Assembly (NCBI GenBank): GCA_964445115.1
Contig: CAYUJU010000003.1
Location: 1-64,000 of the forward strand
From: CAIJXJ01 sp964445115
GTDB lineage: Bacteria; Pseudomonadota; Gammaproteobacteria; Burkholderiales; Methylophilaceae
Direction of reading: 5' to 3'
Length of the DNA: 64,000 bases
The notes under the pieces are model-generated. The model was not told the DNA's origin and did not search any database. It worked only from the letters and a program-made list of their open reading frames with translations. Position 1 is the first letter of the stretch; each line of letters opens with the position of its first letter. Made by a program: the position numbers and the translations under genes. Below, one piece after another: positions 16,111 to 25,132 of the stretch.

Positions 16111-16220
16111 GTTTCAATCATCGTTCCGTGACCGGAGTGAGATGCAAGTTTGCCGCAATTTGATCGATATTGTCCAGCAAATTCGCGGGAGTTTGGCGAA
16201 ATTCCAGAAATTTCAGCAGC

Positions 16221-16760
16221 TTACAGCAAGGGGTTCAACGCCTGCTCCAGCGCCCGCGAATTGATGCGTCCGACGTAGCTTGCCACGACCTTGCCATCGC
16301 GCCCCACCAATACGGTGTAAGGCAGCACATCTCGCGTATTGCCAAGACGTGCTGCCAGCGGCATGCCTTCCAGATCGGCGGCGAAAAGTGGGTAGCTAAC
16401 CTGCATTTCGGTGGCAAATGTCTGCATTTTAGCGACATCATCCGTTGCAATCCCCAGCACGCTGAGGCCGCGAGCGTGGAATTTGTCGTGGAGGGCCGAG
16501 AGTTCCGGCATTTCGTCTCGACACGGCGGACACCAGGTTGCCCAGAAGTTGACGATCAGCACCTGACCGCGCCACTGGGCGAGCGGTTGGGAAACCCCGC
16601 GTGTATCGGGCAGGCTGGCAGCAAACAGCGGGGCGGTATCGGCGGTTGGGGCTGCTTGGTTATGCTCAGACTGGGCGAAATGCGCCACTGCAGCGAGCAG
16701 GATGCCGCAGATGGCGATCACGCTGACGATGGTGGTCAGCAGGCGACGGTGGCCGGGCAT
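16221..16760 (-). CDS. TlpA/ResA-type periplasmic thioredoxin-like protein
   Basis: The 179-residue protein has an N-terminal membrane anchor or signal (about residues 6-27) and a thioredoxin fold with the redox motif WATWCPPCR (about 73-81). Such TlpA/ResA-like proteins reduce periplasmic disulfides, often for cytochrome c or copper-site assembly. It overlaps dsbD by 25 bp downstream of it, so the electron donor is very probably DsbD. The exact client cannot be told from sequence. Confidence 0.9.
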   Translation of the reverse strand: MPGHRRLLTTIVSVIAICGILLAAVAHFAQSEHNQAAPTADTAPLFAASLPDTRGVSQPLAQWRGQVLIVNFWATWCPPCRDEMPELSALHDKFHARGLSVLGIATDDVAKMQTFATEMQVSYPLFAADLEGMPLAARLGNTRDVLPYTVLVGRDGKVVASYVGRINSRALEQALNPLL

Positions 16761-18565
16761 TCGCCCTCCCTGGCGGCAAAGAGACCATTCAGGCTGACCA
16801 GGAACTTGTCCGCATCCTGATACCCCACGATCTTGTGCGCCCGCATTTCACGGCCTTGTGGATCGAAAAAGAGGATGCCGGGTGGGCCGAAGAGTTCGAA
16901 CCGCTTGAGCAGCGCCGCGTCGTCCATCGAGTTGGCGGTCACGTCGGCCTGCAGCAGTACGGCATCCTGCAGCAGGCGCTGGACGCGTTGGTCGCGGAAG
17001 GTGAATTGTTCGTATTCCTTGCAGGACACGCACCAGTCGGCGTAGAAATCCAGCATCACATACTTGCCTTGCGCACGCTTCAGCGCGGATTCCAGTTCAG
17101 CGATGTTACGCACGCGCTGGAACGGCAATGCCGGCTGGGTTGCAGTCGGGTTGGCGGCACGCAGCCCCGTCAGCGGTTGCAAGGGGTTGTGATTGCCGGC
17201 CAGCGCGCCCACCAGCAGTGCCGCGCCGTAGATCAGCGACAGGATGCCAACGCCCTTCCACAGCTTGTCCCAGGCCGTGGCGCGCGGTGGCAGGCTGTCG
17301 AGGGCATGCAGATAGATAGCGGAAACGATCAGCAAGGCCGCGTACAGCGCCATTTGCAGGGCCGCCGGAATCACGGGGCCAATCAGCCACACCGCCATCC
17401 CCAGCATGATCACGCCGAACAGGTTGCGAACGGCATTCATCCAGGCACCGGCCTTGGGCAGCAGGGCACCGGCGGAGGCCCCGACCAGCAGCAGCGGCAC
17501 GCCCATGCCGATCGAGAGGGCGAACAGCGCAACGCCACCCAGCACCACGTCGTGGGTCTGGCCGATGTACAGCAGGGCTCCCGCCAGCGGCGCAGCGACG
17601 CAGGGGCTGACGATCAGCGCCGACAGCGCGCCCATGACGAACACCCCGGCGAAGCGGCCACCCTTGATGCGGTTGGTGGTGTTGACGACACGACTTTCCA
17701 GTCCGCTGGGCAACTGGAGTTCGTAAAACCCGAACATCGACAGTGCCAGCAGCACGAACACCAAAGCCCCGAACCCTAGTGCCCACGGGTTTTGCAGTGC
17801 CGTGCTGATCAGCTGGCCGGACAGGCCCGCGGCGACGCCCGCCAGGGTGTAAGCCAGCGACATGCCCAGGGTATAGGCCAGTGACAGGTTGAAAGCGTGC
17901 AGCCGGGAGGGGTGCTGACCCTGGCCAACGATGATGCCGGACAGGATCGGGATCATAGGGAACACGCAGGGGGTGAGCGAAAGCAGCAGGCCGAAGCCGA
18001 AAAAACCTGCAGCAATCAGCCACAGATGCCCGCCTTGCAGCAGCGTGCGCACCTGGTCTGATTCAGTGGGGGCTTGGGCATCGCGCACAGCACCGGCGGC
18101 CGGGAGGGCGATCTCCAGGGTTTTCTTGATCGGCGCGTAGCACAGGCCCTTGTCGCTACAGCCCTGATACGTCGCCTGTAGGGTCACAGTGGCTGGAGCT
18201 GTTGCAGCATGCTTCAAATGCAGGGTAGCGTCGACGTTCTGGTGATAGACCACGGTATCGCCGAAGTTGGGGTCATGCTTGGCCTCGCCCGGGGGCAGAT
18301 CGACGCCGGCGAGGGTGCTGGGAGAGCCTTGCGCCAGCGTGAACACGATCTTGTCGCGATAGAGATAATGCCCGGGCGCCACTTCCAGATGGGCGTTCAG
18401 GGTGTCGGGCGCAGTCGCGCTGACGCTCAGCTTGAAGGCCTGATCGGGTTGCAGGAAACCGGATTCATCGTCGTCGAACAGACGGCTCGCGAAGCCAGAG
18501 GAAGGTGCGGCAGCCGCTGCGGTGTTCACCAGCAGGCACAGGGTAAGGATCAGGAGTTGGCGCAT
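16736..18565 (-). CDS. dsbD: thiol:disulfide interchange protein DsbD
   Basis: DsbD carries reducing power from cytoplasmic thioredoxin to periplasmic proteins. The 609-residue precursor has a signal peptide (about 1-19), an N-terminal alpha domain with paired cysteines (GCSDKGLCYAP), an eight-helix membrane domain with cysteines in TPCVFPMIP and SPCVAAPLAG, and a C-terminal thioredoxin domain with YADWCVSCK. All three redox modules are present. It overlaps cutA by 16 bp and the TlpA-like gene by 25 bp. Confidence 0.96.
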   Translation of the reverse strand: MRQLLILTLCLLVNTAAAAAPSSGFASRLFDDDESGFLQPDQAFKLSVSATAPDTLNAHLEVAPGHYLYRDKIVFTLAQGSPSTLAGVDLPPGEAKHDPNFGDTVVYHQNVDATLHLKHAATAPATVTLQATYQGCSDKGLCYAPIKKTLEIALPAAGAVRDAQAPTESDQVRTLLQGGHLWLIAAGFFGFGLLLSLTPCVFPMIPILSGIIVGQGQHPSRLHAFNLSLAYTLGMSLAYTLAGVAAGLSGQLISTALQNPWALGFGALVFVLLALSMFGFYELQLPSGLESRVVNTTNRIKGGRFAGVFVMGALSALIVSPCVAAPLAGALLYIGQTHDVVLGGVALFALSIGMGVPLLLVGASAGALLPKAGAWMNAVRNLFGVIMLGMAVWLIGPVIPAALQMALYAALLIVSAIYLHALDSLPPRATAWDKLWKGVGILSLIYGAALLVGALAGNHNPLQPLTGLRAANPTATQPALPFQRVRNIAELESALKRAQGKYVMLDFYADWCVSCKEYEQFTFRDQRVQRLLQDAVLLQADVTANSMDDAALLKRFELFGPPGILFFDPQGREMRAHKIVGYQDADKFLVSLNGLFAAREGECPATVAC

Positions 18566-18885
18566 GGGAGTCGGTGGGTTTCGGTCTGGATCCAGTCAAG
18601 ATAAGCCGGCAATCCGGCAGTTAGTGGGACACAGACGATTTCAGGAAGTTCGTAGGGGTGGTGCTTGCAAATCACGGCCTCTACCTCCATATAACGATCT
18701 TCGGTTGTCTTGATCAGCATGGGGATTTCTTCCGCGCTTTCGCTGCGACCTTGCCAGTGATAGATTGAGACGCAGGGGGCGAGGACGTTGACGCAGGCGG
18801 CTAGCCCACTGTCGACCAGCAGGCTGGCGATCTGTCTGGCGCTGTCGGGATTCGGCAGGTTGGTCAGGACGAGAACAGGATTCAT
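18550..18885 (-). CDS. cutA: divalent-cation tolerance protein CutA
   Basis: CutA is a small trimeric ferredoxin-like protein linked to tolerance of copper and other divalent metals; its biochemical role is still debated. The 111-residue product begins MNPVLVLTNLPNPDSARQIA and contains NVLAPCVSIYHWQG and the conserved KTTEDRY, then HPYELPEIVCVPL. The start at 18885 is chosen over a longer frame because it aligns with the family and leaves room for fxsA, divergent 23 bp away. It leads the cutA-dsbD-tlpA operon. Confidence 0.93.
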   Translation of the reverse strand: MNPVLVLTNLPNPDSARQIASLLVDSGLAACVNVLAPCVSIYHWQGRSESAEEIPMLIKTTEDRYMEVEAVICKHHPYELPEIVCVPLTAGLPAYLDWIQTETHRLPCANS

Positions 18886-18908
18886 GACATGAAAAACGAA
18901 AGGTTGCG

Positions 18909-19286
18909 ATGCGCCCGTTATTGTTGCTGCTGATTTTACTCGCATTCCCCGTTGCGGAGGTGATGCTGCTGGTGCAACTGGCGGACCGCTACGGCTGGAG
19001 TTTGTTGTGGTATCTGATTGGTGCCGCCCTGGGGGGCTGGCTGCTGATTCAGGACGAGCGCTTGATGGTGTTCGGGCGCATGGCGGAGACCCTTCGCGAT
19101 GGCCATCACCCAGGTCGGGCGCTGCTGGCGAGCGCCAAAAAAGTGATTGCCGGGGTATTGCTGATGATCCCAGGCGTGATCACCGATGTCATCGCCGTGA
19201 TCATCCTGCTGATCCCTGCCCCGCGGCCGGCATCGAAACCTGTGGATGATGGTGTGATCGAAGGCGAATGGCGTCGAGAGGAATAG
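18909..19286 (+). CDS. fxsA: FxsA family inner-membrane protein
   Basis: FxsA proteins are small cytoplasmic-membrane proteins; E. coli FxsA overproduction relieves F-factor exclusion of phage T7. The 125-residue protein has about three hydrophobic segments (about residues 3-22, 28-48, 77-100), the conserved GGWLLIQDE near the middle and a short hydrophilic tail. It is divergent from cutA. The native function is unknown. Confidence 0.88.
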   Translation: MRPLLLLLILLAFPVAEVMLLVQLADRYGWSLLWYLIGAALGGWLLIQDERLMVFGRMAETLRDGHHPGRALLASAKKVIAGVLLMIPGVITDVIAVIILLIPAPRPASKPVDDGVIEGEWRREE

Positions 19287-19354
19287 CCGCAAAAAGCCGT
19301 GCCCCATGGTAAACTGCCGGACTTTTTTGCAAGCAGATTCAGGAAGTTAACCCC

Positions 19355-20371
19355 ATGTCGTTTAAGGTAACTATACAGCCCAGTGGCCATACCTACACGG
19401 TGGCAGCGGACGAAACCGTGCTGGGCGCTGCGATCGAAGCCGGCTTTAATCTCCCCTACGGCTGCCGCAACGGGGCGTGCGGCGCGTGCAAGGGTACCGT
19501 ACTCGAGGGCAATGTGGACCATGGTCAGTATCAGGCCCACGCCCTCAGCGCGCAGGAAGTGACCGAAGGCAAGACCCTGTTCTGCTGTGCCAAACCGCAG
19601 ACGGATCTGGTGATCGAGTGCCGTGAAGTCGGTTTGAACACCGGCATCCAGCCGCGCGTGCTGCCTTGCCGGGTCGAGCGCAAGGTGCAATTGGCGCCGG
19701 ACGTGATCGCGATGTACCTCAAGTTGCCTGCCAACGAGCGCCTGCAGTTCCTGCCGGGGCAGTACGTCGAATTTCTGATGAAGGATGGCGGCCGCCGTGC
19801 CTTCTCGCTGGCGAATGCGCCCTACAACGACCAGACGCTGGAACTGCATCTGCGCCTGATTCCTGGCGGCAAGTTCACCGAGTACGTGTTTAACGAGATG
19901 CCGGAAAAGGCCATCCTGCGTTTTGAAGGCCCCTTCGGGACTTTTACCCTGCGCGAGGAAAGCACGAAACCCATCATTTTCGTCGCAGGCGGCACCGGTT
20001 TCGCGCCGATCAAGGGCATCATCGAGCATGCGCTGCACCACGGGTGCAAGCGCGAGATGGTGCTGTACTGGGGGGCGTTGGCCAAGCAGGACCTCTATCT
20101 GCCGGAGCTGCCGCAGCAGTGGGCAGCGCAGCATCCCAACCTGACCTTCGTGCCGGTACTGTCCGACCCCAAGCCGGAAGATGCGTGGGCGGGGCGTACC
20201 GGCCTGGTCCATCAGGCCGTTCTGGCGGATTACCCTGACCTGAGCGCTTACCAGGTCTATTGCTGCGGGGCACCTGCCATGGTCGAGGCAGCGCACGCCG
20301 ATTTTACGGCGCACGGCTTGCCGGGAGACGAGTTCTTTTCCGACGCCTTCACCTTTGCGCCCAAGAAATAG
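19355..20371 (+). CDS. ferredoxin-NAD(P)H reductase-type electron transfer protein (CDP-6-deoxy-delta-3,4-glucoseen reductase-like)
   Basis: The 338-residue protein joins an N-terminal plant-type [2Fe-2S] ferredoxin domain (Cys 37, 42, 45, 77) to an FAD-binding domain (RRAFSLAN, about residues 148-155) and a nucleotide-binding domain (FVAGGTGFAPIKGI). Proteins of this layout serve oxygenases or, by annotation habit, CDP-6-deoxyhexose synthesis. No oxygenase or deoxysugar gene lies nearby, so the substrate is unknown. It stands alone and ends at a strong terminator. Confidence 0.85.
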   Translation: MSFKVTIQPSGHTYTVAADETVLGAAIEAGFNLPYGCRNGACGACKGTVLEGNVDHGQYQAHALSAQEVTEGKTLFCCAKPQTDLVIECREVGLNTGIQPRVLPCRVERKVQLAPDVIAMYLKLPANERLQFLPGQYVEFLMKDGGRRAFSLANAPYNDQTLELHLRLIPGGKFTEYVFNEMPEKAILRFEGPFGTFTLREESTKPIIFVAGGTGFAPIKGIIEHALHHGCKREMVLYWGALAKQDLYLPELPQQWAAQHPNLTFVPVLSDPKPEDAWAGRTGLVHQAVLADYPDLSAYQVYCCGAPAMVEAAHADFTAHGLPGDEFFSDAFTFAPKK

Positions 20372-20391
20372 ACGCTGACGGGGCCATCGAA

Positions 20392-20426
20392 CAATAAAAA
20401 ACCGGCATATCGCCGGTTTTTTATTG
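20392..20426. terminator. bidirectional intrinsic terminator
   Basis: CAATAAAAAACCGGC (20392-20406) and GCCGGTTTTTTATTG (20412-20426) are perfect reverse complements around a 5-nt loop, with A and T tracts on the outside. It separates the convergent reductase and hemY genes. Confidence 0.9.
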
Positions 20427-20442
20427 GGGGTGTGCCGGGAAC

Positions 20443-21627
20443 TCAGTCGGCATCGCGCAAGGCCAGTTCCAGACTCTGCCGGTAATGGGCGTAGGCGGCT
20501 TCCTGTGAGCCTTTGCGTTCCAGCAGCCTGGCCAGCGCGAGGTGGGCCGCGGTGGAAGGTGACACGCTGAGGCTGGCTTCCAAAAAGTTTTCTGCTTTGC
20601 CCCAGAGTTCCTGGCGGATACACAGGTTGCCGAGCGATAGCAGCAACCCGGCGTCGTTGCGGTGCTGTGGCAGCCAAGCCTCGGCTTGCTGCAACTGCTT
20701 CAGCACATCGTGGGCTCGGCAGTCGCCATAGCGTGCCGCGAGGGCGGAATCCCACTGCTTGGTCAGGCTCATTTCGATGATGCGTGCCGCGGTGTCGCCC
20801 TCCCCGGCTTCGATCAGTTTTTTTGCGCCCAGTCGAGCCATCTGGGTCTGCAGGCGGTCGGCTTCGGGGATTTTCTTCCAGTAGGCGAGCAAATCCTCGC
20901 GGTTGCCGGTGTGGCGTTCCAGCAACTGCTGGTGGGCGTGATACTGGACCTGACGATAGTGCACGGGTTCGATGGCGTTCTGCTTTTCCAGGCGGGCAAG
21001 CACCTGGAGGACCTGTTCCCAATTGCCCAGACGCTGGTGCACCTTGAGCAGCAGCCTGAGCGTCGGGGCATAGTGCGGCTCGATTTTTTCCAGGGCCTGC
21101 AGCGGTTGCAGTGCCAGCGCATATTGCCGGCCGTCGAGCAGCAGCTCCGTCTGGGTGAGCAGGCGCGCGATAGCGGCCTCTGGCGCCAGCCGCTCAGCTT
21201 CCGCCAGGTAGAAATCGCGCTGAGCATGGTGTTTCATCCGATGGGCGGCGCGTGCGGCGACCAAGGCGCTGAGGCCGGCATCTTCGCCCAGTGCCAGGGC
21301 ACGCGCAGCCGCGGTTTCGGCTTTGCCGTAACGCCCTTCCACCAGTGAGTGCAGGCCTTCGATCAGGGCGGTATGTGCTTCCTTCTGGCGCTGCGCCTGC
21401 TTGAAGCGCCGTACGTTTTCCGGCAGGTGCAGGGTGTACTGGATCAGGCGCAGTATTCCGTGCAGGGAGGCAAAACCAATCACCAGCAGGATCACCAGCA
21501 GGTTGAGCGAAAATTCGATGCGATACGGCGGTTGCACCAGCAGGATGTAACCGTCGTTGGAACCGAACACCAGCGACAGGGCGACCGCTCCGCCTAGAAT
21601 GAACAGCAGCCAGATCAACGGTTTCAT
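20443..21627 (-). CDS. hemY: HemY-like tetratricopeptide membrane protein
   Basis: This is the proteobacterial HemY protein named for its haem-operon location, not protoporphyrinogen oxidase. The 394-residue product begins MKPLIWLLFILGGAVALS, with two membrane helices (about residues 3-20 and 38-60), followed by a HemY N-terminal domain and helical TPR repeats to the end. It is last in the hemC-hemD-hemX-hemY run and overlaps hemX by 4 bp (ATGA). The start at 21627 is chosen because it restores the conserved N-terminal helix. Its role in tetrapyrrole metabolism is not settled. Confidence 0.88.
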   Translation of the reverse strand: MKPLIWLLFILGGAVALSLVFGSNDGYILLVQPPYRIEFSLNLLVILLVIGFASLHGILRLIQYTLHLPENVRRFKQAQRQKEAHTALIEGLHSLVEGRYGKAETAAARALALGEDAGLSALVAARAAHRMKHHAQRDFYLAEAERLAPEAAIARLLTQTELLLDGRQYALALQPLQALEKIEPHYAPTLRLLLKVHQRLGNWEQVLQVLARLEKQNAIEPVHYRQVQYHAHQQLLERHTGNREDLLAYWKKIPEADRLQTQMARLGAKKLIEAGEGDTAARIIEMSLTKQWDSALAARYGDCRAHDVLKQLQQAEAWLPQHRNDAGLLLSLGNLCIRQELWGKAENFLEASLSVSPSTAAHLALARLLERKGSQEAAYAHYRQSLELALRDAD

Positions 21628-22655
21628 GATGGACGACGCTCGAGAGCCAGCTTGTACTTGGCGATGGCGTTCAGACTTTCGCTGATGTCCGGCAGCTGGA
21701 TCGTGATGCTGCTGCTGGACAGCTGTTGCAAGGTCGCCAGTGCGCTCAGGGTGGCCGCGTCTTGGGCGTCGAAATGGCGCTTGATCCATGTCGTGGCGGT
21801 TTGCAGGTCGGCGCGATATGTCGCTTCATCATGCTGTAGCAGGGCGATACGCGCGGCGAGCAGGCGCAGCTTGAGGTTTTCGCGCAGGAAGTAGCTTTGC
21901 TCCGGCGAGAGCATGGGCATTTCGGGGCGATCCATCCGCTCGACGCGCACCATGCGCTTGACGTCCTGCCAGATTTCCCGGGTTAGTCTTTCCCACGGGC
22001 TGACGTTCCAGTCCGGCATCGGTGTGGTTTCCTGTCGGGGATGGCGCTCGCCTGCCAGCACTAGCTTGTCGGCGGCGTCCACCACCGACTCCAGTTTCAG
22101 GCTCATGCCGGCGATATCGATATTCGGCAGCGCCTGAAGCCGCTGGATATCCTTGCCAAGCACCTTGCGCAACTGGATGACCTGCGGTTTGTCCAGGGCC
22201 TGCAGCCGGCTGTCAGCGGTTTGCAGCGCCAGCAATGCGGGTTTGACGTTGCCTGCCAGCTGCAGTTGCTGGCTGGCGATGATGACCAGTTGCTCGGCCT
22301 CGGCGATGGTCCAGGCATCGCGGTTGTTGGCGAGTTCGACGTACAGGATCTGCAGGGCTTCCTGCTGGGCTCGGGACTCCTCCAGGCGCTGTTCCAGCAA
22401 TGCGATCTTGGCGCCAGCCTGGGAGGTGCTCTCCTCGGCGTGTTTGGACAGGGTCAGCGTTTCGCGGTTGCGCTCGTCGAATTGGCTCAGGCGCTGGCTC
22501 AGGGTGTTTTCCAGCTTGGCGGTACGCTTGCGCTGGTCCAGCCACTGCCAGACGGTCGCCAGCAGGGCCACGATGGCAACGGCCAGTGCGAACCGCACCA
22601 GCAGTTCCTTGTGGTGGGGTGGTGTCTGCGGGACGTGGTTGTTTTCTTCGCTCAT
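21624..22655 (-). CDS. hemX: HemX family protein (uroporphyrinogen-III C-methyltransferase-like)
   Basis: The 343-residue protein has a cytoplasmic N-terminus, one membrane helix (about residues 20-38), a coiled coil (about 45-105) and a helical periplasmic domain. It matches the HemX family. These are often annotated as uroporphyrin-III C-methyltransferase, yet no SAM-binding methyltransferase domain is visible. It lies between hemD and hemY with 4-bp overlaps at both ends. It may scaffold late haem synthesis; that is inference. Confidence 0.85.
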   Translation of the reverse strand: MSEENNHVPQTPPHHKELLVRFALAVAIVALLATVWQWLDQRKRTAKLENTLSQRLSQFDERNRETLTLSKHAEESTSQAGAKIALLEQRLEESRAQQEALQILYVELANNRDAWTIAEAEQLVIIASQQLQLAGNVKPALLALQTADSRLQALDKPQVIQLRKVLGKDIQRLQALPNIDIAGMSLKLESVVDAADKLVLAGERHPRQETTPMPDWNVSPWERLTREIWQDVKRMVRVERMDRPEMPMLSPEQSYFLRENLKLRLLAARIALLQHDEATYRADLQTATTWIKRHFDAQDAATLSALATLQQLSSSSITIQLPDISESLNAIAKYKLALERRPS

Positions 22656-23419
22656 GATTGTTTTCTGTTCCGGATCAGGCAGTTCAGCATGCCGGTATCG
22701 CCCGGCGTGGTCGCCAGGGCGGCCTGCAGGCCATGTTCGCGGGCCTGGGTCGCGATGCGCTCATGGTTGACGCAGATTGGTGTATGTCGCAACCAGTCTG
22801 CGTCGCCGGCCAGCGCGATCAAATTGCGCAAGGCTTCGCTGCTGGTGACGACCAGTGCATGCAGCTGGTTATTCTGCCACAGGCGCGTCAATTCGCCTGC
22901 ATCCCGTTGCGGGTTGGTGCGTCGATAGCATTCCGCGAACACGACGCTGGCGCCGCGTGCCGACAGCGTTTCCGCCAGCAGTTCGCGGCCCCCAACGCCA
23001 CGGAAGATCATCACGCGCTTGCCCTCCATGGCGTGCATGTCCGGCAGGGCGAGCAGGCTCTCGCTATCGAAACGGGATGTCGGCGTCAGTACCTGCCCCA
23101 CGCCGAAGGCTTGCAGCGCGGCCACCGTGCTCGGGCCGATGGCGGCAAAACGTAGTGAGTCGGGCAGTTGCGGGTGACGGGCATGCACGGCAGGCATGCC
23201 CTGCTCGACGGCGTTTGAGCTGATGAAAATCGCCCAGTCGTATTGCGGCAAGGATTCGATCACCGCATCGAAAGTCGTGGTGTCCTCCAGCGGGCTGATC
23301 GCCAGCAGTGGAAACAGGACAGGTGTGCCGCCTTCCTGGCGGACCAGGTCGGCGAGGGGTTGGGCCTGGTCGATCGGGCGCGTGATGGCGATGCCGCACC
23401 CGGTCAACGCGTCAGGCAT
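22652..23419 (-). CDS. hemD: uroporphyrinogen-III synthase
   Basis: HemD cyclises hydroxymethylbilane to uroporphyrinogen III, inverting ring D. The 255-residue product starts MPDALTGCGIAITRP and shows the weakly conserved two-domain HemD pattern, with FISSNAVEQG (about residues 66-75), AAIGPSTVAAL (about 92-102), IFRGVGGRELLAE and VVTSSEALRNL. The start at 23419 is preferred over a longer frame lying wholly inside hemC; it overlaps the hemC end by 8 bp. Sequence divergence in this family is normal. Confidence 0.92.
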   Translation of the reverse strand: MPDALTGCGIAITRPIDQAQPLADLVRQEGGTPVLFPLLAISPLEDTTTFDAVIESLPQYDWAIFISSNAVEQGMPAVHARHPQLPDSLRFAAIGPSTVAALQAFGVGQVLTPTSRFDSESLLALPDMHAMEGKRVMIFRGVGGRELLAETLSARGASVVFAECYRRTNPQRDAGELTRLWQNNQLHALVVTSSEALRNLIALAGDADWLRHTPICVNHERIATQAREHGLQAALATTPGDTGMLNCLIRNRKQS

Positions 23420-24350
23420 GGTCGTGCAACGCGGCGAGGATGCGGTCGGCGCCTTGGTCGACCAGCTTCTTGGCGAGGGCCTTGCCCAACGTGTCGGCGT
23501 ACTCTGGCGGTCCATTGACCTCGTCCCGCACGATTTCGCTGCCGTCCACGCGGGCGACGAACCCGACTACGTGCAGCTGGTTGCCGCGCATCCGGGCGAA
23601 AGCACCCAGCGGTACGGTGCAACTGCCGGCCAGCGCGCGGCTCATGGCGCGTTCGGCCAGCACGCAGGCTTCGGTTTCGGGGTGATTGAGCGGTTGCAGC
23701 AGGGCACGCATGTCATCGCGATCCTCGCGGATTTCGATGCCCAGGGCCCCTTGGCCTACCGCCGGAATGCTTTGCTCCGGTGCGATCAGTTGGGTGATGC
23801 GATCTTCCAGTCCCAGGCGCTTGAGGCCGGCCGCCGCGAGGATGATGGCGGCGTACTGGCGGTCGTCGAGCTTGCGCAACCGGGTTTGCAGGTTGCCACG
23901 CAGCGACTCGATCTTCAGGTGCGGGAAACGTGCCTGCAGCTGGCTTTGGCGACGCAGGCTGGAGGTGCCAACCACGCTGCCCTCGGGCAGGTCTTCCAGA
24001 CGCTCGAAATGTACGGAGACAAATGCGTCACGCGGATCTTCCCGTTCGCCGGTGGCGGCCAGCGCGAAGCCTTCCGGCAGGTGCATGGGCACGTCTTTCA
24101 TGGAATGCACGGCAAGGTCGGCACGGCCGTCTGCCAGCGCCTGTTCCAGCTCCTTCACAAACAACCCCTTGCCGCCGATACGGGCCAATGGGGAATCCAG
24201 AATCTGGTCGCCGGTGGTGGTCATGCCGAGTATCTCCACCTCGGTGTCAGGGTACAGCGCCTGCAGGCGTGCCTGGATGTGTCGGGCTTGCCACATGGCG
24301 AGCGCGCTTTCTCGGGAAGCGATGACCAGTTTTTTCGGGGCTGTACTCAT
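23412..24350 (-). CDS. hemC: porphobilinogen deaminase (hydroxymethylbilane synthase)
   Basis: HemC polymerises four porphobilinogens into hydroxymethylbilane. The 312-residue enzyme begins MSTAPKKLVIASRESALAMW and contains KDVPMHLPEGF, GTSSLRRQSQL and LAGSCTVPLGAFA, whose cysteine anchors the dipyrromethane cofactor. The start at 24350 lies 29 bp downstream of the response-regulator stop codon and matches the family N-terminus. Confidence 0.96.
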   Translation of the reverse strand: MSTAPKKLVIASRESALAMWQARHIQARLQALYPDTEVEILGMTTTGDQILDSPLARIGGKGLFVKELEQALADGRADLAVHSMKDVPMHLPEGFALAATGEREDPRDAFVSVHFERLEDLPEGSVVGTSSLRRQSQLQARFPHLKIESLRGNLQTRLRKLDDRQYAAIILAAAGLKRLGLEDRITQLIAPEQSIPAVGQGALGIEIREDRDDMRALLQPLNHPETEACVLAERAMSRALAGSCTVPLGAFARMRGNQLHVVGFVARVDGSEIVRDEVNGPPEYADTLGKALAKKLVDQGADRILAALHDHA

Positions 24351-24379
24351 GGGGATATCCTGTTCGAAGAGCCGCGATT

Positions 24380-25132
24380 CTAGCATTTCCCGCCCAGCTC
24401 TCGCACGATGTGCTGCTGACGTCGGCTGACGGGAAGCGTGTCTGGCAGGCCGTGCAGCAAGGCGGCCCAGTGACATTCACCATCTGCCTCGACCTGCTTC
24501 TCGAAGCCTCGGATCGCGGCACGCGCAGCCAGGCAGTTGCGGTGCAGGCGGACGAAGCGTTGGGGAAACTCCTGCTCGATCTGTGTCAGAGAGTCTTCAA
24601 TCAAATATTCGCGTTCCAGGGTGCGCACCGTGAGGTATTTCAATTCGGCACGTAGGTAAATCACCGAGTCGACCGGCACCAGCAGGACGCGCCCACGTTC
24701 CGAAACACTAAAGTGGGAGCGTGTCTGGCGCAGCGGGCGCAAGGCCTCGATCTGGGCTGGCAAGAGCGCGCGCGCTTTTTTCAGGGCGTTGCCCAGTCGT
24801 TCCAGTCGCACCGGTTTCATCAGGTAGTCGACTGCATTCAGATCGAACGCCTGGATCGCATGTTCGTCGTAGGCCGTCGCAAACACGATGGCGGGCGGAC
24901 GATCGCTCTTTTGCAAATGTTCCGCGACTTCCAGCCCACTCATCCCCGGCATGCGGATGTCCAGCAACAGCACGTCGGGATGGTGCTCTCCGGTCATCGC
25001 GATGGCTTCGGGGCCGCTTCCCGCCTCCCCAACGATCTCGATATCGGGCAGGTCGGCCAATAGCTCGCGCAGCCGGTTGCGTGCCGGGGTTTCGTCGTCG
25101 GCGATCAGGAGTCGTAGTGTGCCTTCAGTCAT
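24380..25132 (-). CDS. algR: LytTR-family response regulator (AlgR-like)
   Basis: The 250-residue protein has a receiver domain (acidic pair D12/D13, phospho-acceptor D58 in LLLDIRMPG, and KPV near residue 107) and a C-terminal LytTR DNA-binding domain (about 140-245, with FVRLHRNCLAA). In Pseudomonas the equivalent algR sits in the same place beside hemC and controls alginate, pili and other traits. It overlaps the upstream kinase gene by 4 bp. Targets in this organism are unknown, and the symbol rests on family and synteny. Confidence 0.88.
   Translation of the reverse strand: MTEGTLRLLIADDETPARNRLRELLADLPDIEIVGEAGSGPEAIAMTGEHHPDVLLLDIRMPGMSGLEVAEHLQKSDRPPAIVFATAYDEHAIQAFDLNAVDYLMKPVRLERLGNALKKARALLPAQIEALRPLRQTRSHFSVSERGRVLLVPVDSVIYLRAELKYLTVRTLEREYLIEDSLTQIEQEFPQRFVRLHRNCLAARAAIRGFEKQVEADGECHWAALLHGLPDTLPVSRRQQHIVRELGGKC

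Noticed and set aside
19287..19354. Terminator or leader hairpin between fxsA and the reductase (GCAAAAAG with CTTTTTTGC)
   Set aside because: The arms need a bulge and enclose about 25 unpaired bases; too weak to annotate.
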